Positions 1 to 9,543 of a stretch of DNA of 64,000 nt are shown here, piece by piece (positions within the stretch are counted from its first letter, which is position 1; every line of letters starts with the position of its first letter). The notes below the pieces were generated by a model. The model made no database searches. It worked only from the letters and a program-made list of their open reading frames with translations, and had not been told where the DNA came from. Both the position numbers and the translations under genes were made by a program. Source of the stretch: Hyphomicrobiales bacterium (GTDB lineage Bacteria; Pseudomonadota; Alphaproteobacteria; Rhizobiales; Rhizobiaceae); contig UCNG01000011.1 in NCBI GenBank assembly GCA_900473915.1, positions 420,976-484,975 on the forward strand, in the 5' to 3' direction.

Positions 1-1
1 A

Positions 2-1303
2 TGGGCAGACAGCTACACCAATGCTGTTCCGCGCCTGCTCGAAAATCTGCAAGTTCCCGCGCGCGGCATTATCGGCCCTTGGGGCCATGTCTATCCGCAG
101 GACGGCCTCCCGGGCCCGGCAATCGGTTTCCTTCAGGAAGCAGTGCGCTGGTGGGATCAGTGGCTCAAGGGCGAAGAGACCGGCATCATGGACGAGCCGA
201 AGCTTCGCGCCTATGTCTGCGACACTATCGAACCGACCGGCTCGCGCGACTTCACCAATGGCCGCTGGGTTGGCGAGAAGAACTGGCCATCAACCGAAAT
301 CGCTCACAAGCCTTTCGCGCTTGGTGCTGACTTCACGCTGGGCCAGGCCGATGCAGCCAAGGGCGTGCTCTCTATCTCCTCGCCAAATAGCCACGGCAAA
401 GCTGGCGGAGAATGGATGGCAACGGGCTGCCCAGGCGAGCACCCGACCGATCAACGCCTTGACGATGGGGGTTCGCTCAACTTCGATACGGCTGTCCTGA
501 CCGAAGATCTCGACATTCTGGGCGCACCAGTTGCACGTCTGACATTCACCGTCGATCAGCCGGTTGCACAGATTTCGCTGCGTCTGAGCGATATTCTGCC
601 GGATGGCCCCATCACCCGCGTCAGCCATCAGGTCTTCAACCTCAACCACATCAATGGCCATGACAAGCCGGAAATGCTGGTTTCGGATAAGGCTTACGAA
701 ATCACAATCAAACTGAACGACAGCGGCTATAGCTTCAAGAAGGGCCATCGCATCCGTCTTTCGGTTGCCACCGGCTACTGGCCGATGGTCTGGCCATCGC
801 CAAAGCGCGTCACTCTGACACTGGACACCGCTTCGTCCGTACTCGACCTGCCGGTTCGCCCAGTGTCTGCCGACGACGCAAAAATTGCGTTCCAGAAGCC
901 AGCACACGGCCCTGCAACGCCAATCACCCAGCTCGATCCGGGCAGTGTGCGCCGCTGGACTGAACAAGATCACGTCACCGGCGAAACGCTTTATGTGACG
1001 GAAGGCATCGGTGGTCTGTTCGGCGAAGGCGTTCTGCGTTTTGACGATATCGGCACGCAGTTGAGTCACAGCCTCAAGCGTGAACTGCGTATCAACGACA
1101 ATGATCCGTTGTCGGCATCCTATGTGCTGACGCAGGCCTATCAGATGGGGCGCGAAGGCTGGATGATCGATATCGACAGCACCACCAAGATGCATTCGGA
1201 CGCCGAAAACTTCTATATTTCCGGTGTTCTGAGGGCAAAGGAAAATGGTGAAATCGTCACAACACGCGAATGGAACCAGACCATTCCACGCGATCATATA
1301 TAA
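2..1303 (+). CDS. CocE/NonD-family hydrolase (S15-like), 5'-truncated by window edge
   Basis: The reading frame is open from base 2 to a TAA stop, giving 433 visible residues; the start lies before the window. The visible part begins inside an alpha/beta-hydrolase domain and shows IIGPWGH (His codon at 86-88), the segment that carries the catalytic His in CocE and X-Pro dipeptidyl-peptidase relatives, followed by WWDQWLKG. The rest resembles the C-terminal beta-sandwich domain of these proteins (RLSDILPDG, then GHRIRLSVATGYWPMVWPSP). Family members hydrolyse esters or amides, often acyl-peptide or ester substrates. The substrate cannot be read from this fragment. No partner gene follows directly; 450 bases separate it from the TRAP genes. 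Confidence 0.8.
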   Translation, partial: WADSYTNAVPRLLENLQVPARGIIGPWGHVYPQDGLPGPAIGFLQEAVRWWDQWLKGEETGIMDEPKLRAYVCDTIEPTGSRDFTNGRWVGEKNWPSTEIAHKPFALGADFTLGQADAAKGVLSISSPNSHGKAGGEWMATGCPGEHPTDQRLDDGGSLNFDTAVLTEDLDILGAPVARLTFTVDQPVAQISLRLSDILPDGPITRVSHQVFNLNHINGHDKPEMLVSDKAYEITIKLNDSGYSFKKGHRIRLSVATGYWPMVWPSPKRVTLTLDTASSVLDLPVRPVSADDAKIAFQKPAHGPATPITQLDPGSVRRWTEQDHVTGETLYVTEGIGGLFGEGVLRFDDIGTQLSHSLKRELRINDNDPLSASYVLTQAYQMGREGWMIDIDSTTKMHSDAENFYISGVLRAKENGEIVTTREWNQTIPRDHI

Positions 1304-1754
1304 ATAGTCACGCATGCGTCGATCCGTTTTACCGGATTGACGCTACCGAACAGCCGTAGCTGATATTCAGACGAAACACATGGCAAAACCGGATTTTGCC
1401 ATGTGTCACGATAAGTGTCGCCCATACGACAGAGCCGTCCTATTGTCGCTCCCGGCCTTCGTCGGGTTGTTTGCGTCTTCCTGCAGACTTTTCATGATTG
1501 GTTGACCACCGGAATTTTATATTCTTCAGTCTGCGCGATGGTCGCAGCATTTCGTTTCCTTCTAAATAAATATTAAAAACTAACTGGTTGGTAATAACGG
1601 CCAAAAACGTTTGGGATTCTTTCCTGAATGCGTTAGCGTTTCCTCAGTTCCGTGGGAGGACGGCATGAATGTAGCGGGGAAGTAATCTGCAAGAACTTCC
1701 CGCTTAGTTGTCGTGTTTGCACCATGGCAAGATTTATTGGAGTGAGGAGGCAAT
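1304..1754. other. Intergenic region of 451 bases
   Basis: No convincing gene lies here. It holds a strong inverted repeat at 1376-1406, listed separately, and the ribosome binding site GTGAGGAGG just before the TAXI gene. The AT-rich stretch around 1555-1585 is a plausible place for the TRAP operon promoter, but I cannot fix -35 and -10 boxes with confidence. Confidence 0.6.
1376..1406. terminator. Perfect 13-bp inverted repeat, probable terminator or 3'-end hairpin
   Basis: ACACATGGCAAAA (1376-1388) and its exact reverse complement (1394-1406) flank a five-base loop CCGGA. It lies 72 bases after the hydrolase stop. No T-run follows on the plus strand, so this may be a 3'-end-protecting hairpin or a repeat element rather than a classical Rho-independent terminator. 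Confidence 0.5.
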
Positions 1755-2708
1755 ATGCAGATCTTTAATCGGAAAACGGCAGTTTCGCTGGCGACCGCGT
1801 TGGGCCTTGTCTTGGGCGCTGCCCAAGCAAAGGCCGAGGAATTTGTAAATATTCTGACGGGCGGCACCAGCGGCGTCTATTATCCGCTCGGCGTTGCCAT
1901 GGAGAAAATTTATTCGGGTATTCCAGACGTACGTCCGTCGGTTCAGGCGACGAAGGCATCCATTGAAAATATCAATCTCATCAATAGCGGGCGCGGCGAA
2001 GTGGCATTCACGCTCGGCGATTCCCTGCGCGATGCCTATGAAGGCAATGAAGCTGCTGGCTTCAAGAAGAAACTCACCAATCTGAATACCCTTGCGGCAA
2101 TCTACCCGAACTATGTTCAGATAGTCGCCTCCAAGGAGTCCGGCATCAAGACATTGGCCGATCTCAAGGGAAAGCGCCTTTCTGTCGGCGCTCCGAAATC
2201 GGGCACCGAACTGAATGCACGCACCATTCTGGAAGCTTCCGGGCTATCCTATGACGATCTGGGCAAGATCGAATATCTGCCCTTTGCAGAATCTGTCGAA
2301 CTCATGAAGAACCGCCAGCTGGATGCAACCCTGCAATCTTCAGGGCTTGGCGTTGCCTCGCTCCGCGATCTTGCCAACTCCGTGGATATCAACGTTGTGG
2401 AAGTTCCGGCAGATGTTATCGAAAAGATCGGCGCGCCTTATCAGGTCAACACGATCCCGGCCAATACCTATAGCGGACAGGACAAGGATGTCGTGACGGC
2501 CTCCGTGATCAATTATCTGATCGTCCGGCCGGATCTCGACGAAGAACTCGTTTACCAGATGACCAAGGGGCTCTTCGAAAATCTCGACCAGCTTGCGGCT
2601 GCCCATGCTTCGGCAAAGGCGATCAAGCTCGACAAGAGCACCATTGTGTCACCAGTTCCGGTTCATCCGGGCGCGCTGCGTTACTACAAGGAAAAAGGCA
2701 TCGAATAG
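1755..2708 (+). CDS. TAXI-family TRAP transporter solute-binding protein
   Basis: A 317-residue periplasmic receptor of a TRAP transporter. A signal peptide is visible (basic start, hydrophobic stretch, likely cleavage near AQAKA-EE around residue 27), followed by the TAXI hallmark NILTGGTSGVYYPLG and by KGKRLSVGAPKSGTE. TAXI receptors deliver organic acids or amino acids to a fused DctQM permease, which is exactly what follows. The ATG is preceded by GAGGAGG at good spacing. The genes downstream (fused permease, DUF1850 protein) are the standard TAXI-TRAP set. The ligand is unknown; glutamate and small carboxylates are known for other members, but nothing here selects among them. Confidence 0.92.
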   Translation: MQIFNRKTAVSLATALGLVLGAAQAKAEEFVNILTGGTSGVYYPLGVAMEKIYSGIPDVRPSVQATKASIENINLINSGRGEVAFTLGDSLRDAYEGNEAAGFKKKLTNLNTLAAIYPNYVQIVASKESGIKTLADLKGKRLSVGAPKSGTELNARTILEASGLSYDDLGKIEYLPFAESVELMKNRQLDATLQSSGLGVASLRDLANSVDINVVEVPADVIEKIGAPYQVNTIPANTYSGQDKDVVTASVINYLIVRPDLDEELVYQMTKGLFENLDQLAAAHASAKAIKLDKSTIVSPVPVHPGALRYYKEKGIE

Positions 2709-2843
2709 ACTGGCGGCAACCCCGTCGGCGGCCGGTACTGGGCGACATCCCGGTACCGCCGCTGTTCTGACAGCCGACACCCAATCCTTCTCGATTGGAT
2801 CGTTTCCGTGACTCAACATGCATAATCTGATGAAGGTCCGTTC

Positions 2844-4949
2844 ATGACGCAGAACGAGAACAGCGCCGTAGAATCGGCCGAGCACATTCCCGCCTGGGGC
2901 TCCGGCGCAGGTGCAAAGATCCTGTTTGCCATCGCCGTGGCTTTTTCGGTTTTCCAGCTTTGGACTTCCGCTTATTCACCGCTGCCAAGTCAGGTGGTCC
3001 GCTCGGTTCATGTCGGATTTCTGCTTCTGCTCCTCTTCGGCCTTTACGCCAATGCAAGCACCGCAGCAGCCAAACGGGCAGCTCTCTGGCTCGCAGCCAT
3101 CGTTGCTTTCGCGCTCAGTCTCTATCACTGGATTTTCTACGAAGATCTGGTGGTCCGGGCGGGCGAACCGAATACGCTCGATATCGTGATCGGCATTCTT
3201 GTGGTCGCCCTCGTTTTCTGGGCCGGAAAAAAGATGATGGGCTGGACCCTGCCGCTCATCTGCGCGATCTTTCTGGCCTACGGCCTGTTCGGGCAATATT
3301 TGCCTCACCCGTTCAATCACCGCGGATATGATTTCGAGCAGGTGATCGAAGTTCTGTTTCTCGGAACAGAAGGAATTTACGGCACGCCGATCTACGTTTC
3401 GTCGAGCTATATTTTTCTTTTCATCCTGTTCGGCGCATTTCTCGAACGTGCAGGCATGATCCAGCTATTCAACGATATTGCCATGGGCACGGTCGGTGCG
3501 TCGCGTGGCGGCCCGGCAAAGGTCTCGGTGATTTCGTCGGCTCTTATGGGAACAATCAATGGCTCCGGTGTCGCCAATGTCGTGACGACGGGGGCCTTTA
3601 CCATTCCGCTCATGAAGCGGTCCGGCTTCCGTCCGGCCTTTGCGGGCGGCGTCGAAGCCGTGGCGTCGATGGGTGGCCAGATCATGCCGCCGGTCATGGG
3701 CGCGGTTGCATTCATCATGGCTGAAACGCTCGGTCTGCCCTATGTCGAAATCGTCAAGGCGGCAGTCGTTCCCGCCATTCTTTACTTCATAACCGTCTTC
3801 GTGATGGTCGATCTCGAAGCACGCCGCCTCAGAATGAAGGGGCTCAACAAGAGCGAAATGCCAAGCGCCCTCGATGCCATCAGAAAGCGCTGGTTTCTGG
3901 TTCTGCCGCTCGTCGCTTTGGTATGGCTCCTCTTCTCAGGCTATACGCCACTTTTTGCGGGCACTGTGGGCCTCAGCCTGACTGCCCTCATTATCCTCGG
4001 CGTACCGGTTTCCGGTTCCATGTCGATGCCTCTGCGGGTACTGTTCTGGGTTGCGCTCGGCATAATGTCGGCAGCGGCGTTCGGCACGACGTTCAATATC
4101 TTCGGCTACGCCCTGCGCGGCATTACGCTCATCATTGGTCTTGTTGCGGTGCTGGTTGCGATAAACTTTCTGGTGCGCGGCGGCCGCGAGACATTGAATC
4201 TCTGCCTCCAAAGCCTCGCGGAAGGCGCCAAGAATGCGCTGCCCGTGGGCGTTGCCTGTGCTCTGGTCGGCGTCATCATCGGCGTTCTGGCGCTAACCGG
4301 TGCCGGTTCGACCTTTGCCCGTGTGATCGTCAGCGTTGGTGAGAATTCTCTATTCTTCTCGCTGATACTGACCATGCTGGCCTGCCTCGTACTCGGCATG
4401 GGCATACCAACCATTCCGAACTACATCATTACTTCCTCTATCGCCGGTCCCGCGCTTCTTCACCTTGATGTGCCGCTTCTGGTGTCGCATATGTTCGTCT
4501 TCTATTTCGGCATTATGGCCGATCTCACGCCGCCCGTAGCACTTGCAGCTTTCGCAGCGGCGCCAATCGCGCGAGAATCCGGCATGAAGATCGGCATGCA
4601 GGCGATCCGGATCGCGGTGGCAGGGTTTGCCGTGCCGTTCATGGCAGTATACGAGCCGGTTATCATGCTTCAGGAGGGTGGCCCGCTTACCGAACGGTTC
4701 GGCTTCTGGCTTGCCTTCGCCTATATGATCGTCAAGGCGCTACTCAGTATCCTGCTTTGGGGAGCTGCCGCTATCGGGCATCTGCGAACACCGCTGAATA
4801 TGTGGGAGCGCTTATGGGCCTTCGTTGCCATCGCGCTGATGCTTGCAACCTATCCCTATAGCGATGAGCTCGGGTTTGCAGCCTGTGCTGCCTTTCTTGC
4901 CTGGCACTTCTGGAGATCGCGGCCTTCCATCGTCGCGTCATCAGGTTGA
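2844..4949 (+). CDS. TRAP transporter permease, fused DctQM type
   Basis: A 701-residue, very hydrophobic membrane protein, the length expected of the fused small and large (DctQ-DctM) subunits used with TAXI receptors. About four membrane segments precede residue 150. The large-subunit part contains GTINGSGVANVVTTGAFTIP and LVLGMGIPTIPNYIIT, typical DctM loops. It drives secondary, cation-coupled uptake of the ligand caught by the receptor encoded just upstream. Its TGA stop overlaps the ATG of the DUF1850 gene by one base, which implies translational coupling. Confidence 0.92.
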   Translation: MTQNENSAVESAEHIPAWGSGAGAKILFAIAVAFSVFQLWTSAYSPLPSQVVRSVHVGFLLLLLFGLYANASTAAAKRAALWLAAIVAFALSLYHWIFYEDLVVRAGEPNTLDIVIGILVVALVFWAGKKMMGWTLPLICAIFLAYGLFGQYLPHPFNHRGYDFEQVIEVLFLGTEGIYGTPIYVSSSYIFLFILFGAFLERAGMIQLFNDIAMGTVGASRGGPAKVSVISSALMGTINGSGVANVVTTGAFTIPLMKRSGFRPAFAGGVEAVASMGGQIMPPVMGAVAFIMAETLGLPYVEIVKAAVVPAILYFITVFVMVDLEARRLRMKGLNKSEMPSALDAIRKRWFLVLPLVALVWLLFSGYTPLFAGTVGLSLTALIILGVPVSGSMSMPLRVLFWVALGIMSAAAFGTTFNIFGYALRGITLIIGLVAVLVAINFLVRGGRETLNLCLQSLAEGAKNALPVGVACALVGVIIGVLALTGAGSTFARVIVSVGENSLFFSLILTMLACLVLGMGIPTIPNYIITSSIAGPALLHLDVPLLVSHMFVFYFGIMADLTPPVALAAFAAAPIARESGMKIGMQAIRIAVAGFAVPFMAVYEPVIMLQEGGPLTERFGFWLAFAYMIVKALLSILLWGAAAIGHLRTPLNMWERLWAFVAIALMLATYPYSDELGFAACAAFLAWHFWRSRPSIVASSG

Positions 4950-5308
4950 TGGCTGTCTGTATTGCAACGGCTGGCGGCGTTCTGAAAATCGCCGCCACAA
5001 GTTTTATTCTATCTTGGACGCACAGCGTTGAAAAAGTGCCGTGGCAGGAATTCTGGACTGTCACGGCGCAGGGATTGGTATTGTCCGAGGCCCGCATCAA
5101 AGGCTCCGGCGCGGGCATGGAGCCTCCGGAAGATGCTGTTTTCAAGGAAGGGTGGTATATTTACCATCCAAACATTCCTCCGCGCCATGAAATTGTCCTC
5201 GCTGCGTCAGGCAAGACGACTGGAGGCTGGACTTTCTGCGCGGACCAAAAATGCATGGAACTGGGCAAAACGGAAGGAAAGCCGATACGTATCCTCCCCT
5301 GCAACTAA
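4949..5308 (+). CDS. DUF1850 domain protein, TRAP-associated
   Basis: A 119-residue protein with an N-terminal hydrophobic stretch and the DUF1850 signature SWTHSVEKVPWQE, followed by EGWYIYHPN. DUF1850 genes regularly sit beside TAXI-TRAP permeases; their biochemical role is not established. I chose the ATG at 4949, which shares one base with the permease stop; a TTG three bases earlier is also in frame. The small size, secretion-type N terminus and strict neighbourhood suggest a membrane or periplasmic accessory to the transporter (inference). Confidence 0.8.
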   Translation: MAVCIATAGGVLKIAATSFILSWTHSVEKVPWQEFWTVTAQGLVLSEARIKGSGAGMEPPEDAVFKEGWYIYHPNIPPRHEIVLAASGKTTGGWTFCADQKCMELGKTEGKPIRILPCN

Positions 5309-5617
5309 AGCGTGTCGCGCTTTAAGTTTTTGTTTTCATGTATGTCTTTATCCCATCGTAGCGGGATCAGAAATCAGTCCAGTGAACTGATTTCCCCGCG
5401 AAGGCGGTTCCCACTTTTAGGAGACATGCATTAGGCTCAGACTGAGTTCAACACAACCAGATCATTGCGCTGGCTGAAGCCCATGAACGCAGTCAATGTA
5501 TTCTCGCATCGCAGCGCGAGCAATCTATACAGGCGGCTTCAGCCCCTTTTGCGCCCCAAGGATATGGTAGGGGGACACGGCAGGGATATTCCATGACCTG
5601 ACATGACGAGCAGGCAT
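5309..5617. other. Intergenic region with palindromic repeat
   Basis: This 309-base convergent gap between the TRAP operon and the oxidoreductase holds a palindromic repeat element (5313-5434) and a weak long-range inverted repeat (GGCTGAAGCC at 5472-5481 against GGCTTCAGCC at 5535-5544, the latter followed by CCTTTT). No open frame looks coding. Confidence 0.6.
5313..5434. repeat. Intergenic palindromic repeat, copy 1 (with inserted hairpin)
   Basis: The flanks (CGCTTTAAG at the left, GGTTCCCACTTTTAGGAGAC and ATGCATTA at the right) match the element at 46874-46940. The centre carries an extra hairpin: GAAATCAGT (5370-5378) pairs with ACTGATTTC (5386-5394), with GCGGG (5361-5365) opposite CCCGC (5395-5399). 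The element sits where the TRAP operon and the minus-strand oxidoreductase gene converge and could act as a two-way transcript end. Confidence 0.65.
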
Positions 5618-6943
5618 CTACAATGCACCGCGCATTCCATAGGACGCGTTTTCAAACAGTCGACCATAGCGATAAGGCTGAGGATCGACGATTGGCTTAT
5701 CGCCTGTAACAATATCGGCGATGAGATGACCAGCCGAAGGTCCAACTCCGAAACCATGGCCGCTAAAGCCCGATGCGAGATAGAGGCCCGGCAATTTTTC
5801 GATTGGCGACATGATCGGAAGCGAATCCGGCGTCCAGTCGATGGCCCCTCCCCAGGCTTCCGCAACGCCTGCCCCGGCAGCCTCCGGGAATATCTTTTGC
5901 AGTTCGGCTTTCGCGGCGTCGATCAATGATTGTTCGGGAGCGGGGTTTAAAATACGCACTTTTTCGAAGGGCGTTGTCTGATCCAAGGTCCAGTTGCGGT
6001 TCGCGAGACCGGAGAGGAACGTACGGCCGACCTTGATTTTGAGATCCTTGCGACGCGCCAGAAACATTGGCCAGAATTTGCGCGCATAACGTAGCGAGTC
6101 CGGCGTCATATCAAGCGTTCCCTTGCCCTTGTAGGCAACAGTCACGCTACCGTCCAAACGCTGGCGTATACAGACTGTCGGGGTTCCGACGGCTCCGGTT
6201 GGAATGGCGAGATTGCCAGCAGTTCTGAAAACCGTAGCATTGACTGCGGCTTGCGGGAAATCGATGCTGTGTTGCCGACAGAACATGCTCGACCAGACGC
6301 CGCCGGCCACGATAACGCTGCTGGTTCTGATACTGCCCAGTTCTGTCACCACACCTGAAATGCGGCCATTGCTGGTCTCGACACCACGCGCCGCACAATT
6401 CTCCAGAATAACGACGCCTGCATCGCGGGCATATTGGGCAATGCCTTGAGTTGCGAGCGATGGTTCGGCGCGTCCGTCTGTGCTGGTGAGCATCCCGCCA
6501 ACCCAGTTCTTCGCACTTCCCGGCATGCGCGCGTCAACGTCGCTTTTCCCCAATATCTGGCTGTGAACACCGAAATCGACAGCTTTGGCCGCCCATTTTT
6601 CCCAGCTCGCAAGCTCTTCAGGCTTGTCTGTCGCCCATAAAATGCCTGATGTTCGAAAGCCGAGTTCTCGGCCGTTCTCCTGTAATTTGCCCCATAGATT
6701 CAGACCTTCGCGCGCAAGGGGGATTTCAACCTCGTCCCGGCCTTGTTGGCGTACCCAGCCCCAGTTGCGACTTGATTGCTCGGCGGCGATACGGCCTTTC
6801 TCGACCAGCAAAACCGACACCTTGCGCTGTGCGAGATAGTAAGCCGCGCAAACACCGATAATTCCGCCACCGATGATAACGACGTCCACCGACGAGGGCA
6901 GCGGGGATTGCGGATGATGATGGACGGACGGAGAGGAAAGCAT
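5618..6943 (-). CDS. FAD-dependent oxidoreductase, DadA-like
   Basis: A 441-residue flavoenzyme of the D-amino-acid dehydrogenase/sarcosine oxidase superfamily. The N terminus has a dinucleotide fold, VVIIGGGIIGVCAAYYLA (about residues 21-38), an acidic strand end (LLVEKG) and the family motif RNWGWVRQQGRD. The C terminus carries SGFSGHGFGVGPSAG, which closes over FAD. Such enzymes oxidise secondary or primary amines to imines. It lies 106 bases after the HisD-like gene and is probably the last gene of the leftward operon controlled by the LacI protein nearby. The substrate is not deducible from sequence alone. Confidence 0.85.
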   Translation of the reverse strand: MLSSPSVHHHPQSPLPSSVDVVIIGGGIIGVCAAYYLAQRKVSVLLVEKGRIAAEQSSRNWGWVRQQGRDEVEIPLAREGLNLWGKLQENGRELGFRTSGILWATDKPEELASWEKWAAKAVDFGVHSQILGKSDVDARMPGSAKNWVGGMLTSTDGRAEPSLATQGIAQYARDAGVVILENCAARGVETSNGRISGVVTELGSIRTSSVIVAGGVWSSMFCRQHSIDFPQAAVNATVFRTAGNLAIPTGAVGTPTVCIRQRLDGSVTVAYKGKGTLDMTPDSLRYARKFWPMFLARRKDLKIKVGRTFLSGLANRNWTLDQTTPFEKVRILNPAPEQSLIDAAKAELQKIFPEAAGAGVAEAWGGAIDWTPDSLPIMSPIEKLPGLYLASGFSGHGFGVGPSAGHLIADIVTGDKPIVDPQPYRYGRLFENASYGMRGAL

Positions 6944-7049
6944 CTTTAATCCGATCGGAGCTGATTTGTGTCAGGGATTATGCGGATCTCGGTTCAAGAC
7001 GACATACGAGGATATCGTCTTGAACCGGCAGGCATGGGAGGTATCAGCT

Positions 7050-8354
7050 TCATGCGCTTTGCGCATAGGGGACGTTTTTGCCGCCATATTGCCGCAAGCG
7101 AATATTGGCCTGCTCGGCATGGCCGGCGAAACCTTCGAGCATGCACAGTCTGGAGCAATATTCGCCGATGCTGACGCTGGCCTCATCCGTCAGCACTTTC
7201 TGATAGGTGCAGGTCTTGATGAATTTTCCGACCCACAGTCCACCCGTGTAACGGGCGGCTCCCAAAGTCGGCAAGGTATGGTTCGTGCCGATCACCTTGT
7301 CACCGTAAGCGACATTGGTGCGCGCGCCGAGGAAAAGAGCGCCGTAGTTCTTCATCCGGTCTTTGAATATATCGGGGTCCCTTGTCATGACCTGAACATG
7401 CTCGGAAGCAATCCGGTCAGCCTCGGTGATCATCTCTTCTTCGGTGTCGCAAAGGATGACCTGTCCGTAATTGCCCCATGACTGGCGAGCGATGGCAGCC
7501 GTTGGCAGAATTTCGAGAAGACGGTCGATTTCGCGCAGTGTTGCATCCGCCAGCGGGCGCGACGTTGTCAGAAGGATAGCGGGAGAATCCGGTCCATGTT
7601 CTGCTTGCCCCAATAGATCGGTTGCGCAAATTTCTGCATTGGCGGTTTCGTCGGCAATGACCAGCGTTTCTGTCGGGCCGGCAAACAGATCAATACCAAC
7701 CTGTCCGAACAATTGACGCTTGGCCTCAGCGACATAAGCATTGCCGGGGCCGACCAGCATGGAGACGGGATTGATGGTCTGGGTTCCGACCGCAAAAGCG
7801 GCCATGGCCTGAACGCCACCAAAGCAATAGATTTCGTCTGCACCGGCCAGATGTTGCGCTGCGACGATTGCCGGGGCCGGTTTGCCCTGAAAGGGCGGCG
7901 CACAGGTCACGATCCGGTCGACGCCCGCGACACGCGCTGTGATAACCGACATATGTGCCGAAGCAAGAAGGGGATATTTGCCGCCGGGAACATAGCAGCC
8001 CACGGAATCGACCGGGATACTCTTGTGCCCCAGAATGACGCCGGGAAGGGTTTCGACTTCAAGGTCAAGCAGACAGGATTTCTGATGCTCGGCGAAGTTC
8101 CGGACCTGCTCCTGAGCGAACTTTATGTCGTCAAGCGCCTTTTGTGGAAGTTCGGCAACGCAATCCAGAATCTCTTTTTTGGTGAGCCGGTAATCGCTGC
8201 GATCCCAATTGTCGAACTTGACTGAATAGGCGCGCACAGCCTCGTCGCCTTTTTGGCGGACATCCTCGATGATCGATTGCACGATATGCGGAACATCATT
8301 GCTCCGCTGAAATTCCTTTGCTGAAGCGGTGCGATCTTTCAGTACTCTAATCAT
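7050..8354 (-). CDS. HisD-like NAD-dependent dehydrogenase (catabolic histidinol dehydrogenase homologue)
   Basis: A 434-residue histidinol dehydrogenase family member with [17 protein letters not shown] and DLFAGPTE. The likely zinc ligands are present (Gln and His in GQAEHGPDS, Asp in [10 protein letters not shown], His in EGFAGH near the C terminus), as is the catalytic Glu-His pair in SEHVQV. The start chosen is the ATG with AAGGA eight bases upstream. The gene is not beside other his genes but in a catabolic operon with thioesterase, MaoC and FAD oxidoreductase genes. HisD relatives such as HpsN oxidise terminal alcohols to acids in two steps, so a role in oxidising a hydroxylated substrate is more likely than histidine synthesis (inference). 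Confidence 0.85.
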   Translation of the reverse strand: MIRVLKDRTASAKEFQRSNDVPHIVQSIIEDVRQKGDEAVRAYSVKFDNWDRSDYRLTKKEILDCVAELPQKALDDIKFAQEQVRNFAEHQKSCLLDLEVETLPGVILGHKSIPVDSVGCYVPGGKYPLLASAHMSVITARVAGVDRIVTCAPPFQGKPAPAIVAAQHLAGADEIYCFGGVQAMAAFAVGTQTINPVSMLVGPGNAYVAEAKRQLFGQVGIDLFAGPTETLVIADETANAEICATDLLGQAEHGPDSPAILLTTSRPLADATLREIDRLLEILPTAAIARQSWGNYGQVILCDTEEEMITEADRIASEHVQVMTRDPDIFKDRMKNYGALFLGARTNVAYGDKVIGTNHTLPTLGAARYTGGLWVGKFIKTCTYQKVLTDEASVSIGEYCSRLCMLEGFAGHAEQANIRLRQYGGKNVPYAQSA

Positions 8355-8480
8355 GTCATGATCCTTGCGTAGATTGTTCGATCCAAACTTGTAAATCCGG
8401 GCTGTATCAGGCCGCAGCGAGCCCTCTGGGTGAGCCGAATGCTCCTCCATGCTTAAATTCGTGAAGTCGTTTGCGGGGGG

Positions 8481-9515
8481 CTATGTCATGCCGAGACGCA
8501 CGGTCTTGCGAATGATCAACCGGCCCGGCTCAAGATGAAAGACAGGCTCCATATCCGGATTTTCAATATTGGCCTTGAGTATATCGAGGGTGGCGCCGAT
8601 CATTCTGTCGCCTTGTTGCTGCACCGTGGTCAGCTCCACGCCCGACCAGCCCGCCATGGCAATGTCATCGAAACCGACAACTGAAATGTCTTCGGGAACG
8701 TTCAGCTTGAGGTCGATCCGCAGGCCATCCAGTGCCCCGATTGCCATGATATCGTTTGCGCAGAAAATCGCGTTCGGCTTGTCGCCCTGGAGGATCAGCC
8801 GCTTTACCGCCTCGCGCCCGCCCACATAGGTATAATCGCCATGTTCTACAGCGGGCATCGGAAAGCCCGCTTCGGCCAGCCGCTCGGTAAAGCCCTTGAA
8901 GCGATCACGGTTGGTCGATGTGTCTTCCGTGCCCGAAATATAGCCGAAACTTTTATGTCCGGTCTGGATCAGAAGCCGGGCAACATCGCGCCCGCCCGCT
9001 AAATTATCGCAGCAAACCGCGTTGAGATTGCCATCATCGATATGTCGGTTGAACAATATGACAGGCAATCCAGCCTGCTTGCATTGTGTGATCGCCCTCG
9101 ATGAAAGCACTGCGGATAAAGCGATCAGGCCATCGACCTGATACTGCAAGACCTTGTGCAGAATATCGTCGAAATTGTCGTTTGGTCCGACTGAAAACAA
9201 CAACACCTGGAGGTCGAGCGTTTGCAGACGTTCATTGGTCTGGCGCACCATATCCCAGTAGAATGGATTATCCATGGATCCGCAGACGACTGCAATCAAA
9301 CCAGACCGCTGGAGGCTTAGGCTGCGGGCCATGGCATTCGGCCTGTAACCGAGAATGGCAGCGGCGTCCTGGACAAGTTTTCGGGTTTTTGACGAGACCT
9401 GCGGATTGTCCGCCAGGGCGCGCGACACTGTCGGCTGCGATACGCCGGCGAGTCTGGCGACATCGGCTGCCGTCGCAATGCCCTTTTTGTTGGCGCTCAA
9501 CTCATGGAAAGTCAT
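8481..9515 (-). CDS. LacI-family transcriptional regulator
   Basis: A 344-residue repressor with an N-terminal helix-turn-helix (TAADVARLAGVSQPTVSRAL) and a periplasmic-binding-protein-like effector domain ending GFDDIAMAGWSGVELTT, as in GntR/LacI proteins. A longer in-frame start exists, but it would overlap the MaoC gene; the ATG at 9515 has AAAGGG upstream. It sits inside the operon it probably controls. Two operators of LacI type lie in the divergent promoter region about 1 kb away (10442-10459 and 10553-10568). A clear paralogue is encoded at 31376-32422. The inducer is unknown. Confidence 0.9.
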   Translation of the reverse strand: MTFHELSANKKGIATAADVARLAGVSQPTVSRALADNPQVSSKTRKLVQDAAAILGYRPNAMARSLSLQRSGLIAVVCGSMDNPFYWDMVRQTNERLQTLDLQVLLFSVGPNDNFDDILHKVLQYQVDGLIALSAVLSSRAITQCKQAGLPVILFNRHIDDGNLNAVCCDNLAGGRDVARLLIQTGHKSFGYISGTEDTSTNRDRFKGFTERLAEAGFPMPAVEHGDYTYVGGREAVKRLILQGDKPNAIFCANDIMAIGALDGLRIDLKLNVPEDISVVGFDDIAMAGWSGVELTTVQQQGDRMIGATLDILKANIENPDMEPVFHLEPGRLIIRKTVRLGMT

Positions 9516-9543
9516 CACGGGAAACCCTTTGCCTAAAACGCTG

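Noticed and set aside
1312..1321. ACGCATGCGT palindrome as a possible LacI operator
   Set aside because: It is only 10 bp, its centre is AT and not CG, and it does not match the TGCATRCGYATKCA core at 10.5 kb.
5472..5544. Long-range inverted repeat as a possible small RNA or riboswitch
   Set aside because: The arms are 10 bases and 53 bases apart, with no conserved riboswitch core and no promoter I can see.
7050..8354. HisD-like gene as the histidine biosynthesis hisD
   Set aside because: It has no his neighbours and lies in a catabolic operon with a LacI gene; the biosynthetic hisD is expected elsewhere.
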